62,716 nucleotides of DNA from Caballeronia udeis (GTDB lineage Bacteria > Pseudomonadota > Gammaproteobacteria > Burkholderiales > Burkholderiaceae), in contig NZ_FCOK02000057.1 of NCBI RefSeq assembly GCF_001544555.2, positions 1 through 62,716 on the forward strand. Direction: 5' to 3'. The position numbers and the translations under genes were made by a program. Below are positions 18,922 through 28,347 of the stretch, in pieces. The notes below the pieces were generated by a model, which saw only the letters and a program-made list of their open reading frames with translations, did no database searches and was not told the DNA's origin. Each line of letters opens with the position of its first letter. Positions within the stretch are counted from its first letter, which is position 1.

Positions 18922-19824
18922 TTACCGATCCTTCGGGTCGAGCGCGTCGCGCAGACCGTCGCCAACAAAGTTGATGCAATACAGCGTCACCGACAACAAC
19001 GCCGCCGGGAACAGGAGAATCCAGGGCGCTGTTTCCATCACGCCAACGCCGTCCTGAATCAAGACGCCCCAACTGGTCATGGGCTCCTGCACGCCGAGTC
19101 CAAGAAACGATAGCACGGACTCCGTAAGAATAACGCCAGGAACCGTAACCGTTGTGTAAATAGCCACAATGCCGAGCAGGTTCGGAACGATGTGACGCAC
19201 GATGATGCCGCTGGTGGAAACGCCAATAGCGCGCGCCGCCTCAATGTATTCCTTGGAGCGGATTGCCAGCGTCTGACCACGTACGACGCGTGCCATGTCC
19301 ATCCACGAGAACACCGTAATGGTAAGCACCACGAGGTAGAACTCGCGGCCAAGCAGCGTGACCATCAGGATGGCGATAAGCAGGTACGGGATCGCGTACA
19401 TCATGTCGACAATCCGCATCATTGCGTTATCCACACGGCCGCCTACGAAGCCCGCGATCGCACCCCACACTATGCCGAGCGTGACCGACGTCAGCGTGGC
19501 GAGGCCACCGATCATCAGCGAGACACGGCCGCCGACCAGGCAGCGCACGAGCAGGTCGCGGCCGGTTTCGTCCGTGCCGAACAGGTGCCAGTTTGCAAAC
19601 GTTGGCGTGGAACTCATCATGTTCCAGTCGGTGGAGTCGAAGGCGTTCGGCAGCAGCATGGGGCCGAACGCACAGGCCAGGGTAATCAGCAGCAGGATGA
19701 CGAGACTGGCCACGGCGGCCTTGTTGCGCGCGAAGCGCATACGGGCGTCCTGCCATGGGCTGCGGCCTTCCACCGGCACGGCCAGCACGCTCTCGAGCGT
19801 GGGGACGAGCGTTCCTTGTTTCAT
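18922..19824 (-). CDS. dppC: Dipeptide/oligopeptide ABC transporter permease (DppC type)
   Basis: Inner-membrane permease of 300 residues. It has a cytoplasmic N-terminus, an N-terminal helix (AAVASLVILLLITLACAFGP), the periplasmic NWHLFGTDETGRDLLVRCL segment diagnostic of DppC/OppC, and the coupling loop EYIEAARAIGVSTSGIIVRH. It pairs with the DppB-type permease 30 bases upstream. Confidence 0.94.
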   Translation of the reverse strand: MKQGTLVPTLESVLAVPVEGRSPWQDARMRFARNKAAVASLVILLLITLACAFGPMLLPNAFDSTDWNMMSSTPTFANWHLFGTDETGRDLLVRCLVGGRVSLMIGGLATLTSVTLGIVWGAIAGFVGGRVDNAMMRIVDMMYAIPYLLIAILMVTLLGREFYLVVLTITVFSWMDMARVVRGQTLAIRSKEYIEAARAIGVSTSGIIVRHIVPNLLGIVAIYTTVTVPGVILTESVLSFLGLGVQEPMTSWGVLIQDGVGVMETAPWILLFPAALLSVTLYCINFVGDGLRDALDPKDR

Positions 19825-19854
19825 TGCGGACCTCAGGCTGGTTGACTCATTATT

Positions 19855-20775
19855 TCAGTAACGGATTTTCGGATCGAGCCACGCGTACGCGAGATCGACC
19901 AGCAGATTGAGCAGCACCGCGACCACCGTTACGAGCACGACCAGTCCCAGCACGAGCGTGTAATCGCGATTGGCCGCGCCGTTCACTATCAGCTTGCCGA
20001 TTCCCGGCAACGAGAACACGGACTCGGTAACGACCGCGGCCGTGATCGAGCCGATGGCGAGCGGACCGATCACCGACACCACGGGAATCATGGTCGGCCG
20101 CAGCGCATGGCGCAGCACGACCGTCCAGCGCGACAAACCCTTGGCGTAGGCTGTTCGAATGTAGTTGGTGTTCAGCACTTCGATCAGGCTGCCGCGTGTC
20201 ACGCGTCCTACCGTCGCCACGTTGATGATGGTCAGCAGCAGCACCGGCAGCACCATGTAGCGCACATGAAAGCCGTTCCAGCCGCCGGCCGGAAGCCATT
20301 TCAGCAGAATCGCGAACACGAGGATCAGCACGGGTCCGATCACGAACGAAGGGAACGCGCTGCCCGCGTTGCCGATGATCATCAGCAGATAGTCCGCCGG
20401 GCTGTTGCGATAAAGCGCCGCAAAAATGCCGAGCACGACGCCCAACACGATGGCCAGCAACATGGATACACCGCCGATAGTCAACGACACCGGCAACGCA
20501 CGCAGCACGAGGTCGTTGACGCTCCAGTCAGCGTACCGGAACGATGCCCCCAGGTCGCCGTGCAGCAGGCTGTTGAGGTACAACAGATACTGCTTCCAGA
20601 GCGGCTCGCCAAGATGGTATTTCGCCTGCAGGTTGGCCAACACCTCGGCGGACACTTTGCGCTCACCGTCGAACGGACCGCCCGGCGTGGCGTGCAGCAG
20701 CAGATAACATACCGTGACGACAATCAGCAGGGTAGGCACCGTCAACAGCACGCGCCTCAACGTATAAGACCACAT
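19855..20775 (-). CDS. dppB: Dipeptide/oligopeptide ABC transporter permease (DppB type)
   Basis: Inner-membrane permease of 306 residues. The DppB signature HATPGGPFDGERKVSAEV follows the first helix, and the coupling loop (NYIRTAYAKGLSRWTVVLRH) lies near residue 200. ATG 20775 is chosen because AGGAGA lies 8 bases upstream. It follows the binding-protein gene by 113 bases. Confidence 0.94.
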   Translation of the reverse strand: MWSYTLRRVLLTVPTLLIVVTVCYLLLHATPGGPFDGERKVSAEVLANLQAKYHLGEPLWKQYLLYLNSLLHGDLGASFRYADWSVNDLVLRALPVSLTIGGVSMLLAIVLGVVLGIFAALYRNSPADYLLMIIGNAGSAFPSFVIGPVLILVFAILLKWLPAGGWNGFHVRYMVLPVLLLTIINVATVGRVTRGSLIEVLNTNYIRTAYAKGLSRWTVVLRHALRPTMIPVVSVIGPLAIGSITAAVVTESVFSLPGIGKLIVNGAANRDYTLVLGLVVLVTVVAVLLNLLVDLAYAWLDPKIRY

Positions 20776-20888
20776 GGGACATCTCTCCTGGCGGCGCCTT
20801 GACAAACCGCGTCACGGCAACCGCATCTTGCTGTTTGCTGGATAGTATTGCGGGTTATTTCAGGTCATTGCGGGTCGTTGCGTCCCGC

Positions 20889-22589
20889 TCAATGCGCCAC
20901 GATATACATGTCCTTGCTGCGGTAACGGTCCATCGGGTTCTTCACCGAATACCCGCCAACATAGCTTTTCACCAGCCTGACGGTGGTGTATTGCAAGAGC
21001 GGCAGGATCGGATAGTCGTCCATTACAAGCTTCGCGGCCTGGGTTTGCAACTGCGTGCGCTTGACCTGATCGGTGCTTGCGTTCGCTTCTTTAATGAGCG
21101 CGTCGGCCTTGGGATTGCAATTGCCGCTGTCGTTCTGGTCCGAACCGCATTGCACCAGCTGCAGGAACGTGGTCGCGTCGTTATAGTCTGCGACCCAGCC
21201 ATTGCGTGCAATCTGATAGTCGCCGGCATGACGCTTCTTCAATAGCACCTTGAACTCCATCGCGTCGATCTCCGTGTCCAGACCGAGCTTTGTTTTCCAC
21301 TCGGAGGCCGCAAAAATAGCCATTTTCTTGTGATAGTCGCTGGTGTTTGTCGCGAAGTGCAGCGTCGTACCCGGCTTCACGCCTGCTTGCGCGAGCAGCT
21401 TTTTCGCTTCGTCCACGCGCTTCGCCATGGGCCACGTCGACCAGTCGTAGGCCGTCACGTCCGCACCCTTCACGCCCTTCACGATGACGCCGTACGCCGG
21501 AATCTGACCGTCCGCGGTAACACGTTGTGCGAGGATGTCACGGTCGATCACCATGGAGAGCGCCTGGCGCACGCGCACGTCCTTGAGCAACGGGTCTTTG
21601 TTATTGAACGAGTAGTAGCGCAGTCCGAGCATGGGCGCGATCCTCATGTCGGCGGGGAATTCCTGCTTGTATTTCGGGTACATGCCGGATGGCAACTGTG
21701 ACACCCAGTCGTTGTCGCCCGACTGGAACAGCTTGATGTCCGTGGTCTCGCTCTCGACCGGCAGATACGTCACTTGCAACAACTGCACGTGCGCCGCGTC
21801 CCAGTACTGCGGGTTGCGTGCCAGCACGAGCTTGCTGTTCACCTGCCAGTCCTTCAGCATGAACGCACCGTTGCTCACCAGCTTGCCAGGTTTGGTCCAG
21901 TCCTTGCCATACTTTTCAATAGAGGCCTTGTTCAGCGGACCGAGATTCGTATTGGACACCAACTCCGGAATGAACGACACCGGATACGGCGTCTTGATTT
22001 CGACCGTGTAGGGGTCGATTGCGCGAATGCCCAGCGTGTCGGGTGACTTCTTGCCCGCCACAATGTCGGCGCCGTTCAACAGGAAGACGCCGAACGTACT
22101 CGCGTAGGGCGAGGCGATCTTCGGGTCGACAAGGCGCTGGCAGCCGTACACGAAATCGCTCGCGACCACCGGCTCTCCGTTCGACCACTTCGCATTCTTT
22201 CGCAGATGGAAGATCCACGTGGTTGCATCCTTCTGCTCCCATTTTTCCGCCACGCCTGGCACGACGGTCCCGTCGGCATCGGTGGCGGTCAGCCCTTCGA
22301 ACAGATCGCGCGCCACGTTGTTGGCCGGCACGCTCTCAGCCAGGTTCGGGTCGAGCGTCTCGACCTCGGACGCGTTGTTGCGCACCAGCTCTTGCTTGGC
22401 CGCAAGCTGCACACCGGACGGCACGAGAGCCGCATGAGCCAGGTGAACATTGCTTGCGGCTGCAACGCAGACACTCGCGGCAAGGACGGTAAGCCACTTG
22501 CCTGAAACGCGGCGATGAACAGCATCGCCCGGACGAAAAAACGCGTCAACGCGTGTGTTACGAGCAACAAGAACTGCAAACAACGTCAT
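20889..22589 (-). CDS. Peptide ABC transporter substrate-binding protein (OppA/MppA type)
   Basis: Periplasmic family-5 binding protein for peptides, 566 residues. A long n-region precedes the hydrophobic signal (KWLTVLAASVCVAAASNVHL, cleavage near AHA, about residue 53). Family features are ETLDPNLAESVPANNVARDL and the YDWSTWPMAKRVDEAKKLLA segment. AAGGA precedes ATG 22589. First gene of the dpp operon. The match to OppA/MppA suggests short or murein peptides, and nearby ggt suggests gamma-glutamyl peptides, both inferred. Confidence 0.93.
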   Translation of the reverse strand: MTLFAVLVARNTRVDAFFRPGDAVHRRVSGKWLTVLAASVCVAAASNVHLAHAALVPSGVQLAAKQELVRNNASEVETLDPNLAESVPANNVARDLFEGLTATDADGTVVPGVAEKWEQKDATTWIFHLRKNAKWSNGEPVVASDFVYGCQRLVDPKIASPYASTFGVFLLNGADIVAGKKSPDTLGIRAIDPYTVEIKTPYPVSFIPELVSNTNLGPLNKASIEKYGKDWTKPGKLVSNGAFMLKDWQVNSKLVLARNPQYWDAAHVQLLQVTYLPVESETTDIKLFQSGDNDWVSQLPSGMYPKYKQEFPADMRIAPMLGLRYYSFNNKDPLLKDVRVRQALSMVIDRDILAQRVTADGQIPAYGVIVKGVKGADVTAYDWSTWPMAKRVDEAKKLLAQAGVKPGTTLHFATNTSDYHKKMAIFAASEWKTKLGLDTEIDAMEFKVLLKKRHAGDYQIARNGWVADYNDATTFLQLVQCGSDQNDSGNCNPKADALIKEANASTDQVKRTQLQTQAAKLVMDDYPILPLLQYTTVRLVKSYVGGYSVKNPMDRYRSKDMYIVAH

Positions 22590-23073
22590 GGGAATCCTTA
22601 TTATTTATGTGTTCATCAAGCACTGAACGCTGGATTACAAGAGCTTTTGACCCTGTGCAACATGTCGATGCGTGGCTATCCGCCGCTACGCACCGCAGTT
22701 CGCATGCCGAAGCAGACGGACGGCGGCCAGCATCTTAGACCACCTAACATTTTGCTTTCGCGCTTACTGCTCGAGGGCAGGCATTGTGTGCTTGCCCTCA
22801 CCTCGTATTTGTCTTCTTCTCTGACACGTCGCTTTAAGAATCTTTACACAGACCCTACGAACTGACGACAGAACCGAGTTCGCCGGGAGTATTTCAGAGC
22901 AATAAAGCGGAATCCACTCACATGTGCTTATAGGGCATGTGTTTTGGGTATAGGTAGACGAAGGCGGGTTTCACTCGTGCTTTATCCACGCGCGCGCGGC
23001 CGTAAATTAGCGGGCACGCGTGGTTCGCGCTACCATCGGCGTCCTTGAGGTTCGTGGACGTAGGTTCAACACA
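22590..23073. promoter_or_regulatory. Divergent control region between the peptide importer and lysR
   Basis: This 484-base gap holds no credible gene. Its middle (22740-22860) is relatively A/T rich. At 22919-22941 there is an inverted repeat CACATG-N11-CATGTG, the size and T-N11-A form of a LysR operator, about 130 bases before the lysR ATG. The peptide-importer promoter must also lie here but no clear -35/-10 pair was found. Confidence 0.45.
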
Positions 23074-24003
23074 ATGATACGTTTTCGCCAGATAGAAGCT
23101 TTCCGCTCGTTGATCATGACGGGCACCAGTGTCGGGGCGGCGCGCGCGCTGCATGTCACTCAGCCCGCCATCAGCCGCCTGATCGCGGATTTGGAGGCCG
23201 ACCTCGGTTTCAGCCTGTTCAGCCGCGTGGGCGGCCGCTTGAATCCGACCAACGCCGGGTTGCGCTTTTATAAATCGGTCGAAGAGAATTTCCTGGGGCT
23301 GGAACGCCTGAAACAGGTCGCCGAGATCATTCGCGACGAGGCGTCCGAAGGGCTGACCGTCGCGTGCCAGCCGGTAATTGCCAGCACCCTGCTGCCTCCC
23401 ATCCTGGCCGACTTTGTCGAGCGTCATCCGGGCGTGCCTATTCGTGTCGACTCGGTCAAAGTCCCCGAAGTGCTCACGATCCTGCAAAACCACAAGGCGG
23501 ACGTCGCCATCAGCCAGGCGTTTGCGGCGGTTGCGGGGATCGAGGTGGAGAAATTGCTGCACGCGCGGGCGCAATGCGCGATGCCTGCATCGCATCGGCT
23601 GGCAAAGAAAAAAACCGTGCGGACACAGGATCTGCGAGGCGAACGCATCATCGGCTGGGTACCGAATTCACGGCAGCCTTACGCGGCCGAGCAATCGTTG
23701 TTCGCCGCCGGCGAAGACCGGGCGAACTACACCGTGCTGACCGACACCGCGCACACGCGCTATGCGATGGTCGCGGGCGGTCTGGGTGTATCGATCGTCG
23801 AACCGTTTGCAGCCAAGGTGTGGCGCGCGCACGGCGTGGTCGTGCGCCCGTTCGACGCCGCAATCGAATACGAATACGTGCTGTCGTATCCGAGCAGTGG
23901 CATACGCTCGGACCTGGTCGCTTCGTTCCGCGAGTCCGTGTTGCGTGTTGTGGCAACGTACTCCCTCGACGAAGCACCGGCATCCGCTGGCGCCGAGGCC
24001 TGA
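23074..24003 (+). CDS. LysR-family transcriptional regulator
   Basis: A 309-residue regulator with N-terminal HTH (MIRFRQIEAFRSLIMTGTSV, then AARALHVTQPAISRLIADLE) and a two-lobed effector domain (about 90-295). ATG 23074 gives the standard family N-terminus, and the longer frame upstream is not supported. It is divergent from the peptide importer and precedes ggt, so it probably controls one or both. Confidence 0.93.
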   Translation: MIRFRQIEAFRSLIMTGTSVGAARALHVTQPAISRLIADLEADLGFSLFSRVGGRLNPTNAGLRFYKSVEENFLGLERLKQVAEIIRDEASEGLTVACQPVIASTLLPPILADFVERHPGVPIRVDSVKVPEVLTILQNHKADVAISQAFAAVAGIEVEKLLHARAQCAMPASHRLAKKKTVRTQDLRGERIIGWVPNSRQPYAAEQSLFAAGEDRANYTVLTDTAHTRYAMVAGGLGVSIVEPFAAKVWRAHGVVVRPFDAAIEYEYVLSYPSSGIRSDLVASFRESVLRVVATYSLDEAPASAGAEA

Positions 24004-24059
24004 GGCATACGTCCGCCGCTTTTGAACGCGCGGTCCGCCCCGCGTTCATCTCGTCCGGC

Positions 24060-24082
24060 GCGACCCCTTCAATAGGGTCGCG
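24060..24082 (+). terminator. Possible hairpin after lysR
   Basis: GCGACCC and GGGTCGC form a 7-bp stem around a short A/T-rich loop. No T-run follows, so termination is uncertain. The rest of the 297-base gap before ggt shows only a purine-rich ribosome-binding site (AGGAGGAG) just before the ggt ATG. Confidence 0.35.
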
Positions 24083-24300
24083 ATCCATTCCGGTGGCCAA
24101 ACCGATCGCGTAACTGCTCCCTGCAGCCCTGACCGTCATGCTCCTGCGCCAAGTCAAGGACGGGGCTTCCCACCATTTCGGAATCAATTACGCCCGTGGT
24201 ATAAGCCCCGGAGCGTTCCCGCCTGAGCGCTGCGCCGGAAAAGGCGACGGGGCAAGACGATTACCCCCGGGGCGGGTACCCATTTTCAGGAGGAGCAAAG

Positions 24301-26046
24301 ATGTCCATGAAGAAGTCCGTGAGTTCGTTGTATCGCACACGTCCGTTCGCCCTTGGAACGCTCGCCGCGACGGCGCTTTCGCTCTCGCTCGGGTTTGTCG
24401 AAAGCACCCCCGCCTATGCAAAAGTCCCGGCGCAACCCGTTGTCCTGACGGCGTCGGCGGTGGCAGTCGCCGACAAGTTCGCAGCGGACGCCGCCGAGCA
24501 GGTCCTCAAGGAAGGCGGCAATGCCGTTGATGCGGCCGTCGCGATCGCGTTCACGCTGGCAGTGACGTACCCGGAAGCGGGCAACCTGGGCGGCGGCGGC
24601 TTCATGACGCTCTACGTGGATCATCGTCCCTACTTCCTCGACTATCGCGAGCGCGCCCCCATTGCGGCCACGAAGAACATGTATCTCGATGACAAGGGTG
24701 AAGTCATCAAGGGCATGAGCCTGTTCGGTTACCGCGCGGTCGGCGTGCCGGGCACGGTGTCGGGTATGTGGGAAGCGCAGAAGCGCTTCGGCAAGCTGAA
24801 ATGGAAACAGGTCGTCGCGCCCGCGATCAAGTACGCGCAGGACGGCTTTGAAGTCAGCGACCAGTTGCAGGAGCGCAAGGACGCCGCATCGAAGGACTTC
24901 GCGGGCAAGACCAACTTCGAAAGTTACTTCGGAGGCCTGAATAAAGGCGTGAACTTCAAGCAGCCGGAACTGGCGGCGACGCTTCAACGCATCTCGGACA
25001 ACGGTGCAAAGGGCTTCTATGAAGGCCGGACGGCGGACCTGATCGCAACAGCCATGACCGGCCATGGCCTGATCACGGCACAGGACCTGAAGGAATACAA
25101 GGCGGTGTGGCGCCAGCCGGTGCTCGCGAGCTGGAACGGCTACCGCATCATCACCGCGCCGCCGCCGAGTTCCGGCGGTATCGGCCTGGTCCAGTTGCTG
25201 AAGATGAAGGCCGATCTCAAGGACAAATATGCCAACGTGCCGCTCAACTCGGCGCAATACATTCACCTGACCGCGGAAATTGAAAAGCGCGTGTTCGCGG
25301 ATCGCGCCCAGTATCTCGGTGACCCCGATTTCTACAAGGTACCGGTCGCGCAACTCACTAACGACGACTACATCCTGAAGCGTGCATCCGAGGTGAATCC
25401 CGACACGCCGTCGGACACCAAGAGCGTCCTCCCGGGCCTTGGCACCACGATGCCGGAAAAGGCTGAAACCACGCACTTCTCGGTGATCGACAAGTGGGGC
25501 AACGCGGTATCGAATACGTACACTATCAACGGCTATTTCGGCTCCGGTGTGGTGGTGGACGGCACCGGTGTCGTGCTGAACGACGAGATGGACGACTTCT
25601 CCTCGAAGCCGGGCGTGGCGAACATGTTCGGCGTGGTGGGCAGCGACGCGAACGCCATCGAACCGCGCAAGCGCCCGCTTTCTTCCATGTCACCGACCAT
25701 CCTCACGAAGGACGATCAGGTCGCGATGGTGATCGGGACACCGGGCGGCTCGCGCATCTTTACCTCGATCTTCCAGGTGATCACCAACGTCTACGACTTC
25801 TCCATGCCCTTGCCCGAAGCAGTCGCGGCGATGCGCTTCCATCACCAGTTGCTGCCGCCGAACACGATTTTCTGGGAGCCGTACAAGCCCATTGACGGCG
25901 ATCTCGCGAAGGAACTGGAAGCGAAGGGATATAAGCTCTCGGGGCAGGATTTCAACGGCGATATCCAGGTCATCAAGATCAATGGAACAACGCCGGAACC
26001 CGCCGCTGATCCACGTGGCCGGGGCGTCACGCGTGTGATTCAGTAA
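24301..26046 (+). CDS. ggt: Gamma-glutamyltransferase (glutathione hydrolase) proenzyme
   Basis: Periplasmic enzyme that cleaves or transfers the gamma-glutamyl group of glutathione and gamma-glutamyl peptides. The 581-residue proenzyme has a signal peptide (cleavage after AYA, about residue 40), the NLGGGGFMTLY motif, and the autoprocessing site where the small subunit begins with catalytic Thr390 in AETTHFSVID. The later SSMSPTI and GTPGGSRI substrate-site motifs are intact. A strong terminator follows. The preceding peptide importer could take up the released dipeptides. Confidence 0.95.
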   Translation: MSMKKSVSSLYRTRPFALGTLAATALSLSLGFVESTPAYAKVPAQPVVLTASAVAVADKFAADAAEQVLKEGGNAVDAAVAIAFTLAVTYPEAGNLGGGGFMTLYVDHRPYFLDYRERAPIAATKNMYLDDKGEVIKGMSLFGYRAVGVPGTVSGMWEAQKRFGKLKWKQVVAPAIKYAQDGFEVSDQLQERKDAASKDFAGKTNFESYFGGLNKGVNFKQPELAATLQRISDNGAKGFYEGRTADLIATAMTGHGLITAQDLKEYKAVWRQPVLASWNGYRIITAPPPSSGGIGLVQLLKMKADLKDKYANVPLNSAQYIHLTAEIEKRVFADRAQYLGDPDFYKVPVAQLTNDDYILKRASEVNPDTPSDTKSVLPGLGTTMPEKAETTHFSVIDKWGNAVSNTYTINGYFGSGVVVDGTGVVLNDEMDDFSSKPGVANMFGVVGSDANAIEPRKRPLSSMSPTILTKDDQVAMVIGTPGGSRIFTSIFQVITNVYDFSMPLPEAVAAMRFHHQLLPPNTIFWEPYKPIDGDLAKELEAKGYKLSGQDFNGDIQVIKINGTTPEPAADPRGRGVTRVIQ

Positions 26047-26081
26047 GCGCTCGCGGTCGTTCCAGGTTGTTCGTATCAGAC

Positions 26082-26119
26082 AAAAGGGCCAGGTCGTATC
26101 AGACCTGGCCCTTTTTATT
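26082..26119. terminator. Strong terminator after ggt
   Basis: AAAAGGGCCAGGTC pairs perfectly with GACCTGGCCCTTTT around GTATCA, followed by a T-run. It is A-tailed on the other strand and so could work in both directions. Confidence 0.9.
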
Positions 26120-26373
26120 TTCTGCCGTGCCCATATGCCTTCGAAGCCGTATTGAAACGGACCTTATAAGGATCGCGGCATGACTGGAATCCCATTTTTG
26201 AGATTGGAGGCGGGTTAATGTTGCCCTAGTCTCTGTGCTGGCCCAGTCCAGTGCGTTGGCTCCCGCCAACACCATAAATAAACCTATCGAGACGACCCTG
26301 AAGACGGCGTGCCCGGTCTGCAAAAGACCGCCCGGCCCGCTTGTTTCAGCCTGCTGATAAAGGAGAACAGCTC

Positions 26374-27768
26374 ATGATGGAACCCCACGCCCAGCCGCTT
26401 GGCGGCATCGACATCCCGGATGACGCAGCCGCGTCCCAACCAGGCGGATTGATCGACCGATACTTTCAAATCAGTGCGCGCGGCAGTACCCAGCGGCGCG
26501 AGGTGATTGCCGGGATCACCACCTTCCTGGCGATGGTTTATTCCGTGTTCGTCGTCCCGGCCATGCTCGGCAAGGCCGGATTCGACACACGCGCGGTCTT
26601 CGTGGCGGTCTGCCTGACAACGGCATTCGGCTCGCTCCTGATGGGCATATGGGCTCGCTTGCCGATCGCGATCGGCTGCGCAATCTCGCTCACCGCGTTC
26701 ACTGCGTTCGGGCTGGTGCTGGGCAAAGGGCTCTCGCCTGCGGTTGCACTTGGCGCCGTCTTCCTGATGGGCGTCACCTTCACCGCTATCTCCGTCACCG
26801 GCGTGCGCTCGTGGATCCTGCGCAATCTGCCGACAGGCGTGGCGCATGGCACGGGCATCGGCATCGGTTTGTTCCTGCTGCTGATCGCGTCTAACGATGT
26901 CGGCCTGATCGTCAAGAATCCGGGTGCCGGTTTGCCTGTTTCGCTTGGCCATATCACAGCGTTCCCGGTGCTGATGTCGATCTTCGGACTCGCGGCAATC
27001 ATCGGGCTGGAGCGCCGGCGTGTTCCGGGCGGGATCTTGCTGGTGGTGGTCGGTTTGTCGGCGCTGGGACTGGCCTTCGATCCCGCCGTCCGTTTTACCG
27101 GCGTGTTCGCGTTGCCCTCGCTGAGCGCGCCCGGACATGCTTCGCTGATCGGCGCGATGGACATTCGCGGCGCGCTTTCGCTGGCCGTGCTGCCTAGCGT
27201 GTTCGCGTTGGTGATGACGGCGGTGTTCGACGCCACCGGCACGATTCGCGCCGTTGCGGGACAGGCCGGTCAGATAGACGAGAAAGGCCGGATTGTGAAC
27301 GGCGGACGGGCGTTGACGGCGGACTCGGTCAGCTCGATCGTCGCCGCGTGCCTGGGCGGTGCGCCAGCGGCGGCTTATATTGAATCGACGGTGGGCGTGG
27401 CGGCAGGCGCGAAGTCGGGCCTGGCGGCCGCTACCGTTGGCGTGATGTTCCTGCTGGTGATGTTCTTCTCGCCGCTCGCCGGACTCGTGCCCTCGTACGC
27501 GACGGCTCCGGCCCTGATGTACGTCGGCCTGCTGATGCTCGCAAGCGTGAGCAAGCTTCACATGGACGATCTTGTCGACACCATGTCAGGTCTTGTCTGC
27601 GCCGTGTTCATTGTGCTGTCGGCGAATATTGTGACCGGCATCATGCTCGGCTTTTGTACGCTCGTGATCGGGCGCGTGGTAGCCGGCGAATACAAGAAGC
27701 TCAACGTTGGCACGGTGGTGATCGCCGCAGTGCTCGCCGCGTTTTATCTCGGCGGATGGGCTATCTGA
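26374..27768 (+). CDS. NCS2-family purine permease (AzgA/GhxP type)
   Basis: Inner-membrane nucleobase importer, probably for adenine, guanine or hypoxanthine. The 464 residues begin with the AzgA-like segment REVIAGITTFLAMVYSVFVV and have the family motifs (ATGTIRAVAG, ALTADSVSSIVAACLGGAP, TYIESTVG-like AAYIESTVG). A/G-rich AAAGGAGAA lies 8 bases before ATG 26374. It is monocistronic, with an inverted repeat just downstream. Confidence 0.92.
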   Translation: MMEPHAQPLGGIDIPDDAAASQPGGLIDRYFQISARGSTQRREVIAGITTFLAMVYSVFVVPAMLGKAGFDTRAVFVAVCLTTAFGSLLMGIWARLPIAIGCAISLTAFTAFGLVLGKGLSPAVALGAVFLMGVTFTAISVTGVRSWILRNLPTGVAHGTGIGIGLFLLLIASNDVGLIVKNPGAGLPVSLGHITAFPVLMSIFGLAAIIGLERRRVPGGILLVVVGLSALGLAFDPAVRFTGVFALPSLSAPGHASLIGAMDIRGALSLAVLPSVFALVMTAVFDATGTIRAVAGQAGQIDEKGRIVNGGRALTADSVSSIVAACLGGAPAAAYIESTVGVAAGAKSGLAAATVGVMFLLVMFFSPLAGLVPSYATAPALMYVGLLMLASVSKLHMDDLVDTMSGLVCAVFIVLSANIVTGIMLGFCTLVIGRVVAGEYKKLNVGTVVIAAVLAAFYLGGWAI

Positions 27769-27831
27769 CCTGACGGGCGGTGAGCATCTGGCGCAATTTG
27801 GCGCAATCAGCACATGCAGGATTCGCATCCC

Positions 27832-27858
27832 GGTTGCCGGCAATTTTTCCGGCAACCG
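27832..27858 (+). terminator. Hairpin after the purine permease
   Basis: GGTTGCCGG and CCGGCAACC pair perfectly around CAATTTTT. The T-run lies in the loop rather than after the stem, so efficiency is uncertain. Confidence 0.55.
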
Positions 27859-27958
27859 TCCTGACTCGGACAACGCCGATGAACGACGTTCAAGAGCGAT
27901 GAAACGGCTCGATTGGTGCGTCGATTCAGCGGTTGGTCGTTGGTCAAACTACAGCGAT

Positions 27959-28108
27959 TTACTTCCGGCGATACGCTTCAGCCAGCACTGCGCAGTTTTG
28001 CAGATGCAGGTTCAACGCACGAACAGCTTCGCGGCGAACGACAGCCTTCGTCTTGCGGAACCATGAACCGAACGAAACGAGAAGCGAACCTTGAGCGGTG
28101 GTTTTCAT
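27959..28108 (-). CDS. Small basic protein of 49 residues, unknown function
   Basis: A 49-codon frame starting MKTTAQGSLLVSF and ending LAEAYRRK. The product is basic (seven Arg and four Lys against two Glu) and probably one amphipathic helix: an N-terminal hydrophobic patch (GSLLVSFGSWF) followed by a charged helix (RKTKAVVRREAVRALNLHL) and one Cys. It has no signal peptide. A near-consensus promoter (TTGCAA, 16 bases, TATAAT) lies directly upstream, and four copies of a 14-bp dyad fill the space between promoter and ATG. That layout is the main support for a real, regulated gene. I cannot assign a family. Confidence 0.7.
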   Translation of the reverse strand: MKTTAQGSLLVSFGSWFRKTKAVVRREAVRALNLHLQNCAVLAEAYRRK

Positions 28109-28126
28109 GAGAGCACCTCAGCGTGA

Positions 28127-28182
28127 ATTAGGGATTACCCTTTAGGGAATACCCTTTAGGGAATACCCTTTAGGGAATACCC
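28127..28182. repeat. Four tandem 14-bp dyad repeats (iterons)
   Basis: Unit TTTAGGGAATACCC is repeated three times without a change (28141-28182) and a fourth, slightly diverged copy (AATTAGGGATTACCC) precedes them. Each unit contains the dyad AGGG-N4-CCCT. The array begins two bases downstream of the TATAAT of the small-gene promoter and ends 19 bases before its ATG. Confidence 0.9.
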
Positions 28183-28184
28183 TA

Positions 28185-28213
28185 ATTATACGCACCCAAT
28201 GCTGCGTTGCAAA
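28185..28213 (-). promoter_or_regulatory. Strong sigma70-type promoter of the 49-residue gene
   Basis: TATAAT at 28190-28185 on the minus strand with TTGCAA 16 bases upstream (28212-28207). The consensus -10 is unusual for this high-GC window. Transcription would begin inside the iteron array. Confidence 0.7.
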
Positions 28214-28347
28214 AAAGATTTGAGATCGACGGGTTAAATGAAGTGTCTACGCAACAGCGCGCAGATCGAGCCCGCGTCGGGTCCGGCTAGGTCCGGCCCT
28301 TTTAAACGCCGGCACGCGGAACACGTCGCCTGCCCCTCTGGAAGCCC

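Noticed and set aside
26099..26323. 74-codon minus-strand frame before the purine permease
   Set aside because: It runs into the ggt terminator, lacks a ribosome-binding site and has no protein-like composition.
28127..28182. CRISPR-like or phage attachment repeat
   Set aside because: The units are 14 bp, in direct contact without spacers and located at a promoter, so they are operator iterons rather than a CRISPR array.
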